DNA of 64,000 nucleotides from Podocnemis expansa (lineage: Eukaryota; Chordata; Testudines; Podocnemididae): assembly GCA_007922195.1 (NCBI GenBank), contig ML681963.1, forward strand, positions 139,523,622 to 139,587,621. Direction: 5' to 3'. Below the pieces are notes generated by a model. That model saw only the letters and a list, made by a program, of their open reading frames with translations, searched no databases and was not told the DNA's origin. Shown piece by piece: positions 1 to 12,415 of this stretch. A program made the translations under genes and the position numbers. Positions within the stretch are counted from its first letter, which is position 1. Each line of letters starts with the position of its first letter.

Positions 1-2177
1 ATAGCTTAATTACTATTAATTAGGCAATCACAGAACAGGAGAGCCACAATAAGTGTGTAAGAGACATGATAAAGATTTTTCGATTTGAGGATCTATCACT
101 GCAATTTTTATGGGGACATGTTACAGCCGATTGGTTACTTTGGCTTGATTCTCTTACACTTTTTCCCCCAACCCATTTTATCTGTATTTTCTACAAAGAC
201 AGAATGGGACAGAATATACAGCACAATCATAGTGTGCCAAGATGTACACTACTTTTTTATTGTTATAAGTATGCTGACATAAACACGGTAGAGACCTCAG
301 CCTGGAAAGACAGCAACCCAGATGTCAGACACAGTACCTGGCAAACATCCAAACAAAATTGTTCATGAAAGAAATTAAAATGCTGAGGGAATTCATCCCT
401 TTAGTATAAATCACTACTCCCTCAGATTTATGATTCTACTTTACTTATGTAAATGATCTAAATAAAAAAGCAAATCTGTGTGAAATATATGTACCTTTTG
501 GACAAAATAAGAGAGAGTTCAGGAGGCATGGGTAACCTTTTTGTGCAAAACAATAAAACAGAGCAGATAGGGAAGAAGCAGGCTCATCATAAACTGAGTT
601 ACTATGGTGTCTGGGTCATACAATACAACCTGATCACATATGAATCATTTCAGTTTCCTGAATATGGGTCGTTAAGATGCACAGAGAGAAGAAAGCATGC
701 TATTTTAAAAGTCTGAAAGATGCATCTGTTTAGGACTGCTTCAGAATTTTCTGTTAAAACTATGTTCAGTAGAAATGGGTTTTCTATCAAATTATGTTTT
801 TAATGGAAAGTGTCTGATTTCTGCAGCAAATTTCCATTTGTTGTAAAAAACCAAAATACCTGAAAACTGAAAAGTTTTGGCCCCAAACCCAAAATATTTA
901 GGTTCAGCTATGCAGTCACCATGCCACATGTAAATTGTAATTCAGTTCTCTATGTGTAGGACACTTCTTTTGAATTACATCTCTCATGATGAATGGCCTC
1001 TTCTTCCTAAGAGATTAGACCAAAGTGCATCATGGCAAAGATAATATGACCACTGAGATCCAGCTCATGAAGAGAAAAAACAAGAGAATGAGATACCTGA
1101 CCTACAACTTCTGTAAGATATGACAGTGGCATTTCCAAATGGAACTGTTTTGGTTTTTTTACCCAAATTATTTTGGTTTTTTTGGCTGTAAAGTTGACTA
1201 TTGCTGTGGATTATTTCCACTTTTCAGCCAGCTTTACTTTTATCCACTAGAATAGTTTGCAATCTATTTGCTGATGTTGACTGGAAGCACCAACTCATCT
1301 AATATCACAAGCACATACAAACTGGGCAAGGATAAAATGGAAGTTCCCAAACTTGAGGAGAGTTCTTTTAATATAACCTCTTAGGTAAGCAGTTGAACAA
1401 CTTTTTACAAGTGGACATACGATAAGTGTTTGGTATTTTTGTGTCTGCACCTCCAAAATCTGCTCTGTTTGACAACACCAGCCTCGACTCTTAGGAGACA
1501 AATAGTACCTGTTCAAAATTTTGAGAATAACTAAAAGAAAATGAGTTTCAAGTCCTTCCTGTAGTCAATCTGTTGTTGAAATCAAGACTCAGCTTTTCTC
1601 TATTTTTCTCAGTCTAATCATCTAGAGGTTATTGCAAAGAGTTCAGCCCATTTTGGAGATTTTCTCCAAAGTGTACCATGTTACCATACTTCTTAATAAG
1701 CACTCTTATGGAGGGTATGTTATATGAAGGCAAAGCCTCTACTTCTCTGTAACTATACATGTGGGGATAACCTGAGAGAGCAAGAGTGCTGTTTGACCTT
1801 ATATTTGTTACAGATGGACTCAAAGGATGCTCTTGTACCAGGTATCATGTCCTTTATCCTGAATATCCCTTTTACCAAACTTCACATTTCCTATAGCAGC
1901 TTTACCTTTAAGGCACAGGTTATGCCACAGTAATGCATAAACTGAGCTAGGAAGATTGGATTGTGTAAGTGCTGAAATTTACTGCAGGTTACTCCATATT
2001 GTTGAGAAAATTGAATTCTCCATTAACGATGTAGGAAGAAATATAGTGGTATGATGAGAAAGGCAGAAAGCAAGTAAACGATGCTGCCACCTACTCTTTA
2101 GTATTAAACCAAATCCAGAGAAGCTAAACCAGTGGCTGCCAACCTTTTTGGCTCGAGGGCCACATGTATCATTTTTA
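1..2177. other. Non-coding stretch, nothing recognised
   Basis: AT-rich sequence with only short random open frames. Runs such as the T-rich and A-rich stretches near 770-900 and 1140-1180 look like decayed repeat. No splice-flanked reading frame or intact element was seen. It would fall in the 3' part of TSPAN32 (minus strand) if the gene's remaining exons lie to the left, but I found no exon here. Confidence 0.5.
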
Positions 2178-3372
2178 GGCTATGTTCACACAGGGTATGC
2201 TTGTTTCGAAACAAGATGTTTCGAAACAAGCTGTTTCGAAATAACATATTATTTCGAAACACCTTATTTCGAGGACAAAAAACTGTGTCCTCGAAATAAG
2301 GCAGCGAAATAGCATGTCCATGCTATTCTGCCTGGGGAGGGGATTGCAGGCACCGGTGGGGTAAAGCGCGGCTGGGCGCTTTACCCCGCGGTGCCTGCAG
2401 GGGCTGCAGGCACCCGCCAGGAGAGGGGCGGGGGGGGCACCTCACCCCGGGGGCTTTAAAGCCCCCGCTGCCCCCAAACCTGGGGTGCAGCCCTGGCGCG
2501 CGGCTGGAGACCGCTGCTGCTGGGGCTGGAGTGAGCGCCGGCCTGGAATCCCCGGCGCGACGCTCCTGCGGGAGGCGTGTCTGGGGCATCCCCTGGACAT
2601 GCCCCCAGAATCCTGTGCAGGAGCGTCTTGCTGGGGATTCCAGCCNNNNNNNNNNNNNNNNNNNNNNNNNNNNNNNNNNNNNNNNNNNNNNNNNNNNNNN
2701 NNNNNNNNNNNNNNNNNNNNNNNNNNNNNNNNNNNNNNNNNNNNNNNNNNNNNNNNNNNNNNNNNNNNNNNNNNNNNNNNNNNNNNNNNNNNNNNNNNNN
2801 NNNNNNNNNNNNNNNNNNNNNNNNNNNNNNNNNNNNNNNNNNNNNNNNNNNNNNNNNNNNNNNNNNNNNNNNNNNNNNNNNNNNNNNNNNNNNNNNNNNN
2901 NNNNNNNNNNNNNNNNNNNNNNNNNNNNNNNNNNNNNNNNNNNNNNNNNNNNNNNNNNNNNNNNNNNNNNNNNNNNNNNNNNNNNNNNNNNNNNNNNNNN
3001 NNNNNNNNNNNNNNNNNNNNNNNNNNNNNNNNNNNNNNNNNNNNNGCGGACACCCCTCAGCACCTTGGCCAGGGTGCTGAAGGGGGGCTGCCCTTCCTCC
3101 CAGGGTGCTTAGCACCCTGGGAGGTAGGTGACATGTTGTTTCAGAACACTTTGTTCCGAAACATGTCCGAACAGGGCTTTTTCGAAACCTCTGTTTCGAA
3201 ACAACCCTGTTTCGAAACACAACGAGGTTTAAGTTGTTTTGAAACAACCAGGGCCATTTTGAAACAAGCTGTTTGCTTGTTTCGAAATGGCCGTGCGTCA
3301 TGTGGCCATGGCACTTCTTATTTCGAAACAACCTCTGTTGTTTCGAAATAAGAAGTGTGTGTGGCCATACCC
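2178..3372. mobile_element. Palindrome-array MITE, TTTCGAAA family, copy 1
   Basis: Both ends are built from repeated TTTCGAAA palindromes such as CTTGTTTCGAAACAAG, enclosing a GC-rich core that contains the 400-base gap. The left end reads GGCTATGTTCACACAGGGT and the right end is its approximate inverted complement (GTGTGTGGCCATACCC). The trinucleotide TTA flanks both sides (2175-2177 and 3373-3375), as expected for Harbinger-type 3-bp target duplications. No transposase frame is visible, so it is non-autonomous. Long open frames through this interval are artefacts of the gap. Superfamily assignment is inference. Confidence 0.65.
2646..3045. other. Assembly gap (400 N)
   Basis: A run of exactly 400 undetermined bases inside the GC-rich core of the palindrome-array MITE. 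The sequence beside it is GC-rich and repetitive, the kind of context that breaks short-read assemblies. Confidence 0.99.
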
Positions 3373-3375
3373 TTA

Positions 3376-6300
3376 CAGTCCTGAAGAGCCACCACCAGCA
3401 GACTCCCCTCCTCACAAGCAGTTTGCCTCCTTGCTTGCAGCTCTCACGTCTCCTTAGCTGCAGCACGGAAACTGCACACATCCTTCAGGTCTGGGCACTC
3501 TCTGTCCCAAGGCGGTGGTTCCCTTCTGCAGCCAGAGGAACAGAAGCTCAATGCTCCCCTTCCTCTGACTTCAGCAGAAAGCTCTAGGATGCTTTCTAAA
3601 GAATGCTGTGTGATAAGCAGGATTGCTTCCTTTTCTCACAGATAGGGTGCAATTGGCAGATAAAGCAGATAACTTCAGTTATAGCAGACTCATAAATTAT
3701 CCTAGGACTCGTTCAGTTTGACAAACTCAGCTCTGCCCATTGAGGATAAGAGAAGAAGCTGCCACTTCTCAGTGTTTTTATATTACAACAGATAGAAGGA
3801 GGGGGCACATTCGTATCAGACAAAGAAGAGAGGGAGTTATGTGGGAGCATGCTTCTCCAAAATTGGAAGGGGAGAGATAAATCCTCATGGTTTGGCTTTT
3901 CCCAAAAAAAAGCAGGGGCTGTGCTTCCGTTCTGCTGTCCCTTACTTGCCAATTAGATAATCTTATCTCGTAACAAGTATGTGCAGCTGCCTCAGAGATG
4001 GAGAAGAAGTTAGACAGATAAAAGTGAAATGACCCTTTCACTGAAAAGACAACTTACAGCTGGTCAGCCTGTGAGAAGCACAGGGAAGAATTTCAGAAGT
4101 TTTGAAATAGCTTTCAGCCTGCATGTTTCGAAAGAACATCTTTTTCCCCATTTGAGATTTTTTTGTTTCCCCAATTTCTCCTTAAAAGGGGTCAGAGAGG
4201 AACACTAAAAATTGAGTGTGGGAAGAAACAAAACCCTTCATTATCCAATTTGATCAAAAATACTGAAAATTTCTGAAAACATTTATTACCTATTTTGGAA
4301 AAGAAATTTAACAGGCCATTTCATCCAGTGAAGACAGCATTGTTTCCAAAAACAATTCAACAAAAGCCAAGAAAGCTATAGAGCTCACTTCACAAACATC
4401 AGAGAAGGAGCCTGGTGATTTCAATGGAAAGGGTGGCTTGTAGCAACCAAAAAAAAAAAAGGAGTATGTCATAGACAGGTGTTGCCTGGCATGCCCCCTT
4501 TGCCATGCTGCAACACGATGTGCATAGCTGCCTCAATTTCCTTTTTCAGAAACCCCAGCAAATCCATTTCGGGCAACCTTGCCTCAGTAATGTCCCTCTT
4601 TGGGGTTGGTTTATTGCCAAAATACAGTTAATCAAATCCCTAACAGAAGTCCTAAATCCAGTCCATTTTCCACATCCATTTCTTAAACCTCTTCCCAGAA
4701 TGCACCTCTGCCACCTTCTCTACCGGTAGCTCTTCTATACCACACTCCAGAATCTTCTACAACATTTGGATCCTCGTCTGTCCTCTTCTTCTGTTGCTGT
4801 GCTAGGACAGCCACTCCTGCCCTTCCCAGAGATTACCCTCACCCTTTCTCTGCTAGGAGATCATCTCTGCCAGGGGAGCATCCCTCATTCCTGCTGGCCC
4901 TCTCATGTTCCTTTGGGCCCAGCTCCTTGGTGTGCACATGTCAATGTTCAGTACTTGGCTCCAACTCAGAGATGGCTGAAAGTAGTGGAGTGGCTCCCAC
5001 AGCAGACACCTTTCTTGGCTGCTCCTTCTGCCATTAGCCCTCTCATGTCCTCCAGGTCCTGACTCTCTACCTTGGAGAAGTCAGCTTTTTGCTCCTCTTC
5101 TTCAGCCTTCCCCAGGAAACATCTTTCTGCTTTCTGCTGGGACCTTGTATAGTTCCCTGATTCCTGGCAGCTCTCACCTGCTCCGACTTCTAGTCAGGCA
5201 GCTCTGACTCAGTAGGGGTCTCTTTTTCACTAGGTCTTGGCCTTCAGATTCAATTCTATCCTTTCTAGGCCTCCTGTGCTGCCCACCCTCTTAACTAGCT
5301 AAATGGCAGCTGCTGGTCTAGCACAAGGGAGCTGGACCTATTTCATTTATTTCATATTATCCTGCAACAGAGTGGCAGGAAAATATGCAGGAAAAAATGC
5401 CTTCCCCACTTCCCAAAAATGTTTACCAACAGAGCCATACTGGGGGTGATGGGGGAGGCAAGAGGGATGATCACCCTGGGCCCCACAGTTTTGAGGGACC
5501 CGCGCTCTCCTGCTGCGAGCTGGGCAGTGCAGGGCCTGCACCACTGCCTCCCATGGAGCCGAAGGCAGCGGGGAAGGGGGGTTGGGAGTGCAGAGCCGGC
5601 CTCTGCTCTGGGCTGGCTCTTCTGCACCCCCAGAGTGGGGAACAACTTGCCTAGGGGTGAAGCGGGCCAGCCCAGAGGCTGGGCTTTTCTCTCTTGACCC
5701 ACCCCTGGCCCAGCTGTTCTGCCCTGGGGGTGGGGAGGACCTGCCCAGAGGCAGGGCAGGAGAGGAGAGACTAGCCCCCAGACCAGCCCGCTTTGCCTCC
5801 CGGCTCAGGGGAGGGGTGGGAGTGCAGGGCCCCACACAGGCCAATTGGCTCTGGGCCCCGCATCCCGCTAGGGATGGCCCGGCTTACCAAAACAGTTTTG
5901 GGGAAGGGGGACTGTGGCAAACATCTACATTAATATGAGACACTATTTTTCTTATAAGCCCTGAATTTTCCTCTTCCCTGATGTGTGAAATAAAATTGTC
6001 ATGAAGTAGCCTATTTATGTAGTGGAATTTCTTGAAGCCATCCATATGCACCTCTGAACTATTTCTTTTCTCATAACAATGATTTTTAAAAATCTCTTAT
6101 CACAAGCACATTTTGCAAAGGAATCCAAGCTGGGATGTCAAGGTCTTGGCCTCCTTTCTGGACTGCTTAATTCTAAACATTTGCTTGTGGAAAAAGTCTG
6201 TGCAGCCTTGTTAAGAGCTTTAGCTAGAACCATGGAAAACACACATAAAAACTGTACAAAATTTCTTTCTAACACCTTCGCAGTGCACTCAGTAGTAATG

Positions 6301-6990
6301 GGCAACATGTTCACTATTTTGGCCTAAGGCTGACAAATAGCTGGTGATTGTGTGATATTAATAGACTATCTTTAATGACCCCTGTACAAATGGCCCATAT
6401 AGGGAGCTGAACTGTTGCAGATTTGGGATGCTCTGAACACATTTCCCAGACCAGGGAGAATGCATAAGCTGCATTAACCTAATGTGGGTCTTTGTTCCCT
6501 CCTACTTTAATCATTCCAAAAGGGGTAATTTTTCAGCCCTGCTTTCAGGTTTGAAGAGAACAACCATGCAGTCATATCACAGGATTTATAGAAATGGTTC
6601 TGTGCATCTCATCAGAAAGGTAACAATTCTTTCCAATACCCTAATAGTTCTCTAAATATTAAAGATTCCTCACAGGATTACTCTAATCATTCATCTCTAT
6701 CAGGGATGTAATTTAATAGCTTTGATGATTAATCTGTGTACTCGGGTTCCGGGAAATTATTAGCAGGAGTCTTATTCCATTTTTGACATCTTCACATCCC
6801 ATATTTTTGGTAGCAATAACTCTTAAGGAAGCTTCTGCATTTAGCTATAAAGAGGCTATTGGCTGGCTTTAGTTACTAAGGAAATAAAGGCTGGTTCCAA
6901 ATAGTTGGAGCTACTGATGTTTAAAAAATGTAGTAATTAAGCTATCTGGATTATTTGGAAAGCTAGCTCAGGCAAAGGTGTGTACTTTAT
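3376..6990. other. Non-coding stretch with a GC-rich island
   Basis: No supported gene. 4100-4330 is AT-rich with A/T runs typical of a decayed repeat. 4480-5340 is pyrimidine-rich and open in short frames only. 5440-5880 is a sharply GC-rich block inside AT-rich sequence and resembles the cores of the hAT MITEs elsewhere in the window, but I could not find matching terminal repeats or a target duplication. Open frames of 89-165 codons across it exist on both strands and are explained by base composition. Confidence 0.45.
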
Positions 6991-6999
6991 TCTGGCCAA

Positions 7000-7715
7000 A
7001 TGTAAATTCATGCATCTAAGGAACAAAGCATGCACCATACACAGAGGATGGGAAGCCTTTGAAAAGGACTCAGAGTCACAATGGATAATTAGCTGACCGT
7101 GAACTCCTAGCATAACATTGTGGCCAAAAGGGCCAATGAAATCCTTGTATGTACAGGAACTTCAAGGAAGAGTAGGGTGGTTACAGTAACTGGCACCAAA
7201 GTGGCCACTGCTGGAATACTGTGTCCAGTTCACGTGACAACAATTCAAGAAGGATGTTGATAAATTGGAGAAAGTTCAGAGAAGAGCCGCAAGAATCATT
7301 AAACTTTGGATTAGAAAGCATGCCTTGTAGTGATATACGCAAGGAGTTCAAGCTGTTTAGCTTAACAATGAGAAAGTGAAGTGGTGACTTGCTCATGGTC
7401 TATAAATGGGGGAAGGAGTTTTGACAGAGGACTCTTCAGTCTAGAGCAGACTAAGGTATAGTAAGATTCAATAGCTGGAAACTGAAGATAGACAAATAAA
7501 GACTAGAACTAAGATGCAAATTTGAAGACTGAACATAATTAATTATTGGAACAATTTACCAAGAGTCACGGTGAATCCTCCATCCTAGACATTTTAAAAT
7601 CAAGATTGATTTTTTTTCTGTAAAAGATACACTATAATTAAATTCTATAGCCTGTTATACAGGAGGTTAGACTAGATGATCACAATGGTTCCTTGTGGCT
7701 TTATAATTTAGGAAA
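7000..7715 (+). mobile_element. CR1-type LINE fragment, sense orientation
   Basis: A decayed non-LTR retrotransposon 3' part. Recognisable pieces in order are a stretch matching the CR1 reverse-transcriptase C-terminal region, a middle part (7180-7400) open only on the opposite strand, and the characteristic 3' end AGACTAGATGATCACAATGG near 7670, the form seen in CR1 tails of turtles and birds. Frames are broken throughout. The family call rests on the tail and is knowledge-based. Confidence 0.6.
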
Positions 7716-8052
7716 ACAAAAATAATTTTTTTTTGTTGTTTTAACAATGAACTGTGCTTTCTTTCTCATTACAGGAAAAAGTCTCATGGTCATTCATCCT
7801 GTGCAGTTTTCCGGGCAAACTATTTTTAAAGTCACTCACCATGATTATCACCCTACAGGAAGGAACTAGTAGAATAAACCAGAACTTAACCCACAAAATG
7901 GAATGTTTAATATCATCCACATTCAACTCATTGGCCACGCGCTGTTGCAGTCCATGGCACTTGAGGATCACAAGGACTAAGCAGATGCAGGGCAAGATGA
8001 ACCTGACCTTGAACAACTGAGTGAAGTTTACATAGATTTATAGACCTTCTAT

Positions 8053-8054
<2 letters not shown>

Positions 8055-8084
<30 letters not shown>

Positions 8085-8087
8085 ATA
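8055..8087. repeat. (AAAT)n microsatellite
   Basis: About eight perfect tandem copies of the tetranucleotide AAAT. Confidence 0.95.
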
Positions 8088-8467
8088 CTGAACAAAATTT
8101 AAAACTTCATGTCAGCTACAAAATTCAGATCTAACTCTAATAAAGACTGCCTAAAATCTCAGGATATACTTCCTGTTTTGTAAGAGCAGTGAGATTTCTA
8201 TGTTCACACTTCTACAATCCTTAATGTTTAAGAGAGGGGGAAAAAGGGAATTCAAACCAATACATTAAAAATAATTTCCCTCTAAAAGGATGGGGGGGGC
8301 ATTAGATATCAAATGGATGCTGTTGCTTTAGAAAAAACAAACAAACAACCCCCCCCCCAATTTCTTTAAATTGCAAAATTACTGAATTGTTCAGCCTTCT
8401 CACCTCTTGAAACCTTTGGTTATCATAGTTTCTAAGGTAGCTGCTGATAGACAGCTGCTCCTAAAGC

Positions 8468-8979
8468 CAGGGCTGGATTAACACAGGGGCCATAGGGGTT
8501 TCAGCCCTGGGTCCTGGCCTAAAGGGGACCCAGGCATGCCGCCCCTAAAACCCCAACTCATCCAGCCCTGCCGGTGGGGCTGAGGGATGCAGGTGTGGGC
8601 ACTGGCACTGGGGAGGCAGGGCCCTAAGGTCAAAGGCTGCAGCTGGCCATGGCGCTCCTGCCCTGTCCCTGAGACCAGCTGGTCTGCTGGCCAGCACACA
8701 GCACAGGACCCTCCAGATCCTGCAGCACTGTCAGGCTGCCATGCTGGGACCCTGCATCTCAGGTTGGCATGATTGGCGCCCCTGGGATGGACCAGCCAGT
8801 CCAGGGATGGGAATGCTGAGACTGCCTGCCGCCTCTGGCTCCAGGGCCATAGCCCACGTGCCCTCAGGCCACCATAGCGGGGGCTGGGGCCCAGGTGCAG
8901 GAGCTGGGGATCCAGGTAGACGGAGCCTATTGTGGAGGGGCAGAGGCCCCATGCAAGTAAAATATTTACTCCATCCCTG
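8468..8979. mobile_element. hAT-type MITE, 512 bp
   Basis: The element starts CAGGGCTGGATTAAC and ends in CCATCCCTG, giving short terminal inverted repeats that begin CAGGG. It is flanked by 8-bp direct repeats CCTAAAGC (8460-8467) and CCTAAAAC (8980-8987), 7 of 8 identical. The core is GC-rich, and the 249-codon minus-strand frame over it has no recognisable domain. Eight-base duplications with CAG..CTG ends are typical of hAT elements. Confidence 0.7.
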
Positions 8980-9600
8980 CCTAAAACACTTGTGAGGGAG
9001 TAATCCACAATGCACAGAGGGAAACTGTCCGCAGTGACTTTCACGACTTTGCACCTCAAATTTAGAAGCAGGAGTGAGTTGTGCTGAAAGACTGGCCACC
9101 TCACTTCACCTCTGGTGCTCCACAGAGCTGCTTTCATAGAGACAGAGAAAACATGCCATGGAGACAACATCGCCAGAACGTGAAAGATACCATGAGAACT
9201 AAGGGTCAAATTCTGATTCTTCAGCAAACCACTTGCAAGGGAAAGACCATCTCATTCTCCCCTCTGACCACTTTATTCTCCAAATGGTTCTTTCTGCATA
9301 CCAACGTGAATGCCTACACAACCTGCTATTGGTACATGGTGCACAGTCTCAGAACAACTGTTCTCGCAAGGACAGTCTTCCAAATGAGACCCAGTGTACT
9401 ATTTTCCTGAATTTACAGACAAAAGAGCTGTGAACTAATCCTGGGTTATTCATTTCAATGTGGTGACAACCTAATAATTATATTAAAGCTAATGGTTTAA
9501 CTATTTCCTTACTGAGAATTTTAATAAACACATCATTGCAGGTTTCTGTCTGCTGAATATCACTGTAGATCAAGTGAATCAGAGTGGCCAGTCCAGAACC

Positions 9601-10018
9601 TGAAGGGGTTAGCATGAGTCACCAGACTCCATTTTGGGTCCTGAGACACCATTTCAGGGACCCAGGGTAGTCACATCTCACCTGTCCTCACCATCTCCGG
9701 GTTAGTCACTTGGGCCCAGAAGCATCAGATGAGGTGATGCACCATATTAGGAAATAACCCTTCCCTGACCAGGTGAGGTGACCAGACATATAAGGTAGAC
9801 AGCCCCCGACCCTGAGTTACGATTGGCTCTGTGCCCGCCTTACCCCTTTTCCTGTAGACTGTACTATAAAACCCACTGTACTGTACCCCTCGGAGAGCTA
9901 GCTCCACGAGATCTCTGTAAGGTAATAAAGCATATATGCGCCGTGACCTCCTCTGTCTTTGTGCGTCTTGGGACCACTTGGATTGACTCGGGGACTACCA
10001 GAGCTTTGTGCTCTAACA
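9601..10018 (+). mobile_element. Solo LTR of an endogenous retrovirus-like element
   Basis: A 418-bp unit beginning TGAAGGGG and ending TAACA (TG...CA), flanked by the 4-bp direct repeat AACC (9597-9600 and 10019-10022), as for gammaretrovirus-like integrations. Inside it a TATA-like ACTATAAAA lies at about 9862-9870. An AATAAA polyadenylation signal follows near 9924, then a short R/U5-like stretch. No gag, pol or env sequence adjoins it, so it is most simply a solo LTR left by recombination. It sits in TSPAN32 intron 4 or 3' flank, about 220 bp beyond exon 4, in opposite orientation to the gene. Confidence 0.65.
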
Positions 10019-10237
10019 AACCCATACTCAATCTTTGTGCAAAGCTCCCAGTTAACATTAGTGTGAAGCAGAACTGCCTGAAATTGTAATGTTTCAGAAA
10101 AAATTGGCACCTTTTAAGATTTTTAAAGAAATTGTTTGAAACAAAACCTTTCCCCCAGGTGTTTCCTTTTATGGTCATTGCTGTCTTAACATGATCTGAT
10201 TACTTGTTCTTGGTACTTCTTAGTAAGAAATAATTAC

Positions 10238-10312
10238 CTTACTGCTGTTGGTATACCTCCAGAATGCCGCCTGCATTAGTGCGCAGAATACAATAGCGAA
10301 ACAGAAAAACCC
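10238..10312 (-). CDS. TSPAN32: TSPAN32 exon 4 (end of TM3, start of large loop)
   Basis: This is a 75-nt exon, the usual size for the tetraspanin TM3 exon, bounded by acceptor ...TCCTCAG and donor AAG|GTAATT, with phase 0 at both ends. It encodes 25 residues, GFFCFAIVFCALMQ at the start and FWRYTNSSK at the end. The human protein as I recall it has GFLCFSLAFCAQVQVVFWR in the same place, directly after the exon 3 homologue. The segment is hydrophobic through the Phe-Trp-Arg boundary, so it supplies the outer half of TM3. NSS is a possible N-glycosylation site at the start of the large extracellular loop. The next exon, which should carry the Cys-Cys-Gly loop motif, was not found to the left and may lie outside the window. 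Confidence 0.88.
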
Positions 10313-10757
10313 CTGAGGATAAAGAGAAAGCACTGTTAGTTTTTCTTCTTTTAGGAGTTGAATATATATGTGAGAACACAGTACGAAAAAAGATAACTGC
10401 ATTGGTTTTGGTAGGTTTAATGCAAATCAAAGTTAACTTCTTTACAACAACCCTCAAAATCTCAGTCACTTAAAAGAACCCAGCTACACATAGCTTTAAG
10501 ATTCCCTAGTAGGAACTGTAACTGCACAATGAATGGCCTTTTAAGGGTGCTCGGCAGAAGAATGTTGTCTACTACAGAGCTGCTAATCTATTGCTTCAGG
10601 TTCTCCCAAAAAATGTGAACGTAAGAAATCAGATTTAAAATGTGGTTCTATTCTGAAGTGAGATTATGGGAAAAACTGCACCTTCTTGCACAAGATCCCC
10701 ATGTGCATTCAGAATCTCTCTGTCAGTTTAGATAGCAAAAACCAATACCAGATTTTA

Positions 10758-11025
10758 GGGCATGTCTATACTACCACTCGTGTTGGAAAAACAGATCCAT
10801 AAGTCATATCAGCTACCCTGACAGTCGCACCAGTGCGGACAGCACTAAAGTTGTGGGAAAGTGTCTCCTGTCAACATAATTATCATGACTGGTAGAGATG
10901 GTTTTATTATGGAAACAGGTGAACTCTCTCCCATCAACACAGCGCAACTACACGAATGAGCTTAGAGTGGCACAGTTGCATTGGTACAGGTGTGCGGGTA
11001 TAAACTCTGTAGAATAGACATGGCC
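10758..11025. mobile_element. MITE with GTCTATACT-type ends
   Basis: Terminal inverted repeats GGGCATGTCTATACTACC and GTAGAATAGACATGGCC enclose 268 bp without coding capacity. Flanking trinucleotides are TTA and TCA, a possible decayed 3-bp duplication. The termini resemble those of the palindrome-array MITEs at 24474 and 26266, suggesting one broader family. Confidence 0.55.
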
Positions 11026-12214
11026 TCAGTCTTGTTCGCACCACAGACCCAACAGCTATGAGAAAGTGAGCTGGGTTTTATTCTGGCTTGTGCCTCAGAG
11101 TTGTTAATTCAGTTCCCCTGCAAAATTACAATGCCTCTTCCATCTGCACAACCCCCTGGAGGCAGGAGGACTGACAAAGGTAACGAAGGGCAGACATTGA
11201 CCCTGATGATGCACAAACCAGGAAGAATGAAGTCCAAAATAATCTTCATCCAGAGACTGAAAGAAACATGGGATGCCTGTCATGAGGATGAGATCAATGG
11301 ATCCTGCTTACTTAAAAGCAACATAACAGTAAAATGTTTAAAGGCCAATGGATTAATGACATTTGAATCCTGATGTTGAATCCAGAATTTCATTGCAAAA
11401 TGCCTTTTTGTGAAAAATTGTCAGCATTTTAAATACTTCTACTCTTTTTTGAAAAATTTTCTATGGGTTTAATAAATGGATGTTTTAATTGAAATGTATA
11501 AAATATATATAAAAATGGTGTAATATATAGTTTATCAAAATCCAGCTCTCAGAAAGAAAACCCAGCATGCACAGAGCTGGCATAACTGGTTTATGTGCCA
11601 CTGATAGCCCTGGGAGGCAGGAAGGCTGTAGCCAAGTACACTTGGGGACCCTTAAAGCTGATGGTAGACAGAGCAGTTTTCAAGTGGCTTTAAATTCTGC
11701 CAGGGCAATGGCTTTGGCTAGTATTCTCCCCAGGACTTGAAATTGGGGGGGGGCAGTGTAGGGGGTGCTCACTAAATTGGTATAACACTGTTACTAGCTG
11801 ACAACTGGGGGGTGTTGGGAAATCTGGGAGGAGTGTGGGAGGGTACAGGGGGTGTTAGGGAAATCCCTGGCTTTCACAAAGCGGCTAATGCCATAACTAG
11901 CTTTGTTGGGGCTCTCTCTTTTCTTCTGCATTGAGTGTAAATTCAGCACAGATTCTGGCCCACTCTGGGTTATTAAGAAATGAAACCATAATCATGAAAA
12001 AAAGATTCACATAGTACTACTAGATCTCAGATACTGAGTGTATTAGTAATGGCCAATCAATCAAGGACAAAATGAGCTGGCTGAGTAAGGCAGAAGATGG
12101 TGAAGGGAGAGGACACTGAAAGAATTTGATATAGGAAAAAACACAGCTGATTTGCTTCCCTTTGATAAAGTTAAAGTCAATTTGGACAGTGGACATGGCA
12201 CAAGTTTCTTGCAT

Positions 12215-12415
12215 TTCTCTTTCAAATCTGGATGTGGTAAATCCTCTGTAACTTGAAGTCTTTAAATCACGATTTGAAGACTTCAGTAACTCAGCCAGAC
12301 ATTATGGATCTATTACAGGAGTGGGTGACTGAGGTTCCATGGCCTACAGCGTGCAGAAGCTCAGACTAGATGATCATGATGGTCAGTTCTGACCTTCAAG
12401 TCTATTGCTGTGTAA
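12215..12415 (+). mobile_element. CR1 LINE 3' end fragment
   Basis: The sequence CTCAGACTAGATGATCATG with the following TGGTCAGTTCTGACCTTC matches the terminal segment of CR1 elements, preceded by a decayed stretch of the 3' coding end. About 200 bp remain. Confidence 0.6.

Noticed and set aside
2323..3481. Long open frames of 167-341 codons on both strands
   Set aside because: They run through 400 N and through palindromic MITE arms; not coding.
5347..5844. 165-codon minus-strand frame
   Set aside because: GC-rich block open in several frames on both strands; no domain or splice context.
7741..8019. 91-codon minus-strand frame with a hydrophobic stretch and a possible GTGAGT donor, a candidate TSPAN32 exon 5 or TM4
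   Set aside because: No Cys-Cys-Gly, no similarity to the large loop or TM4, and it looks like part of a repeat.
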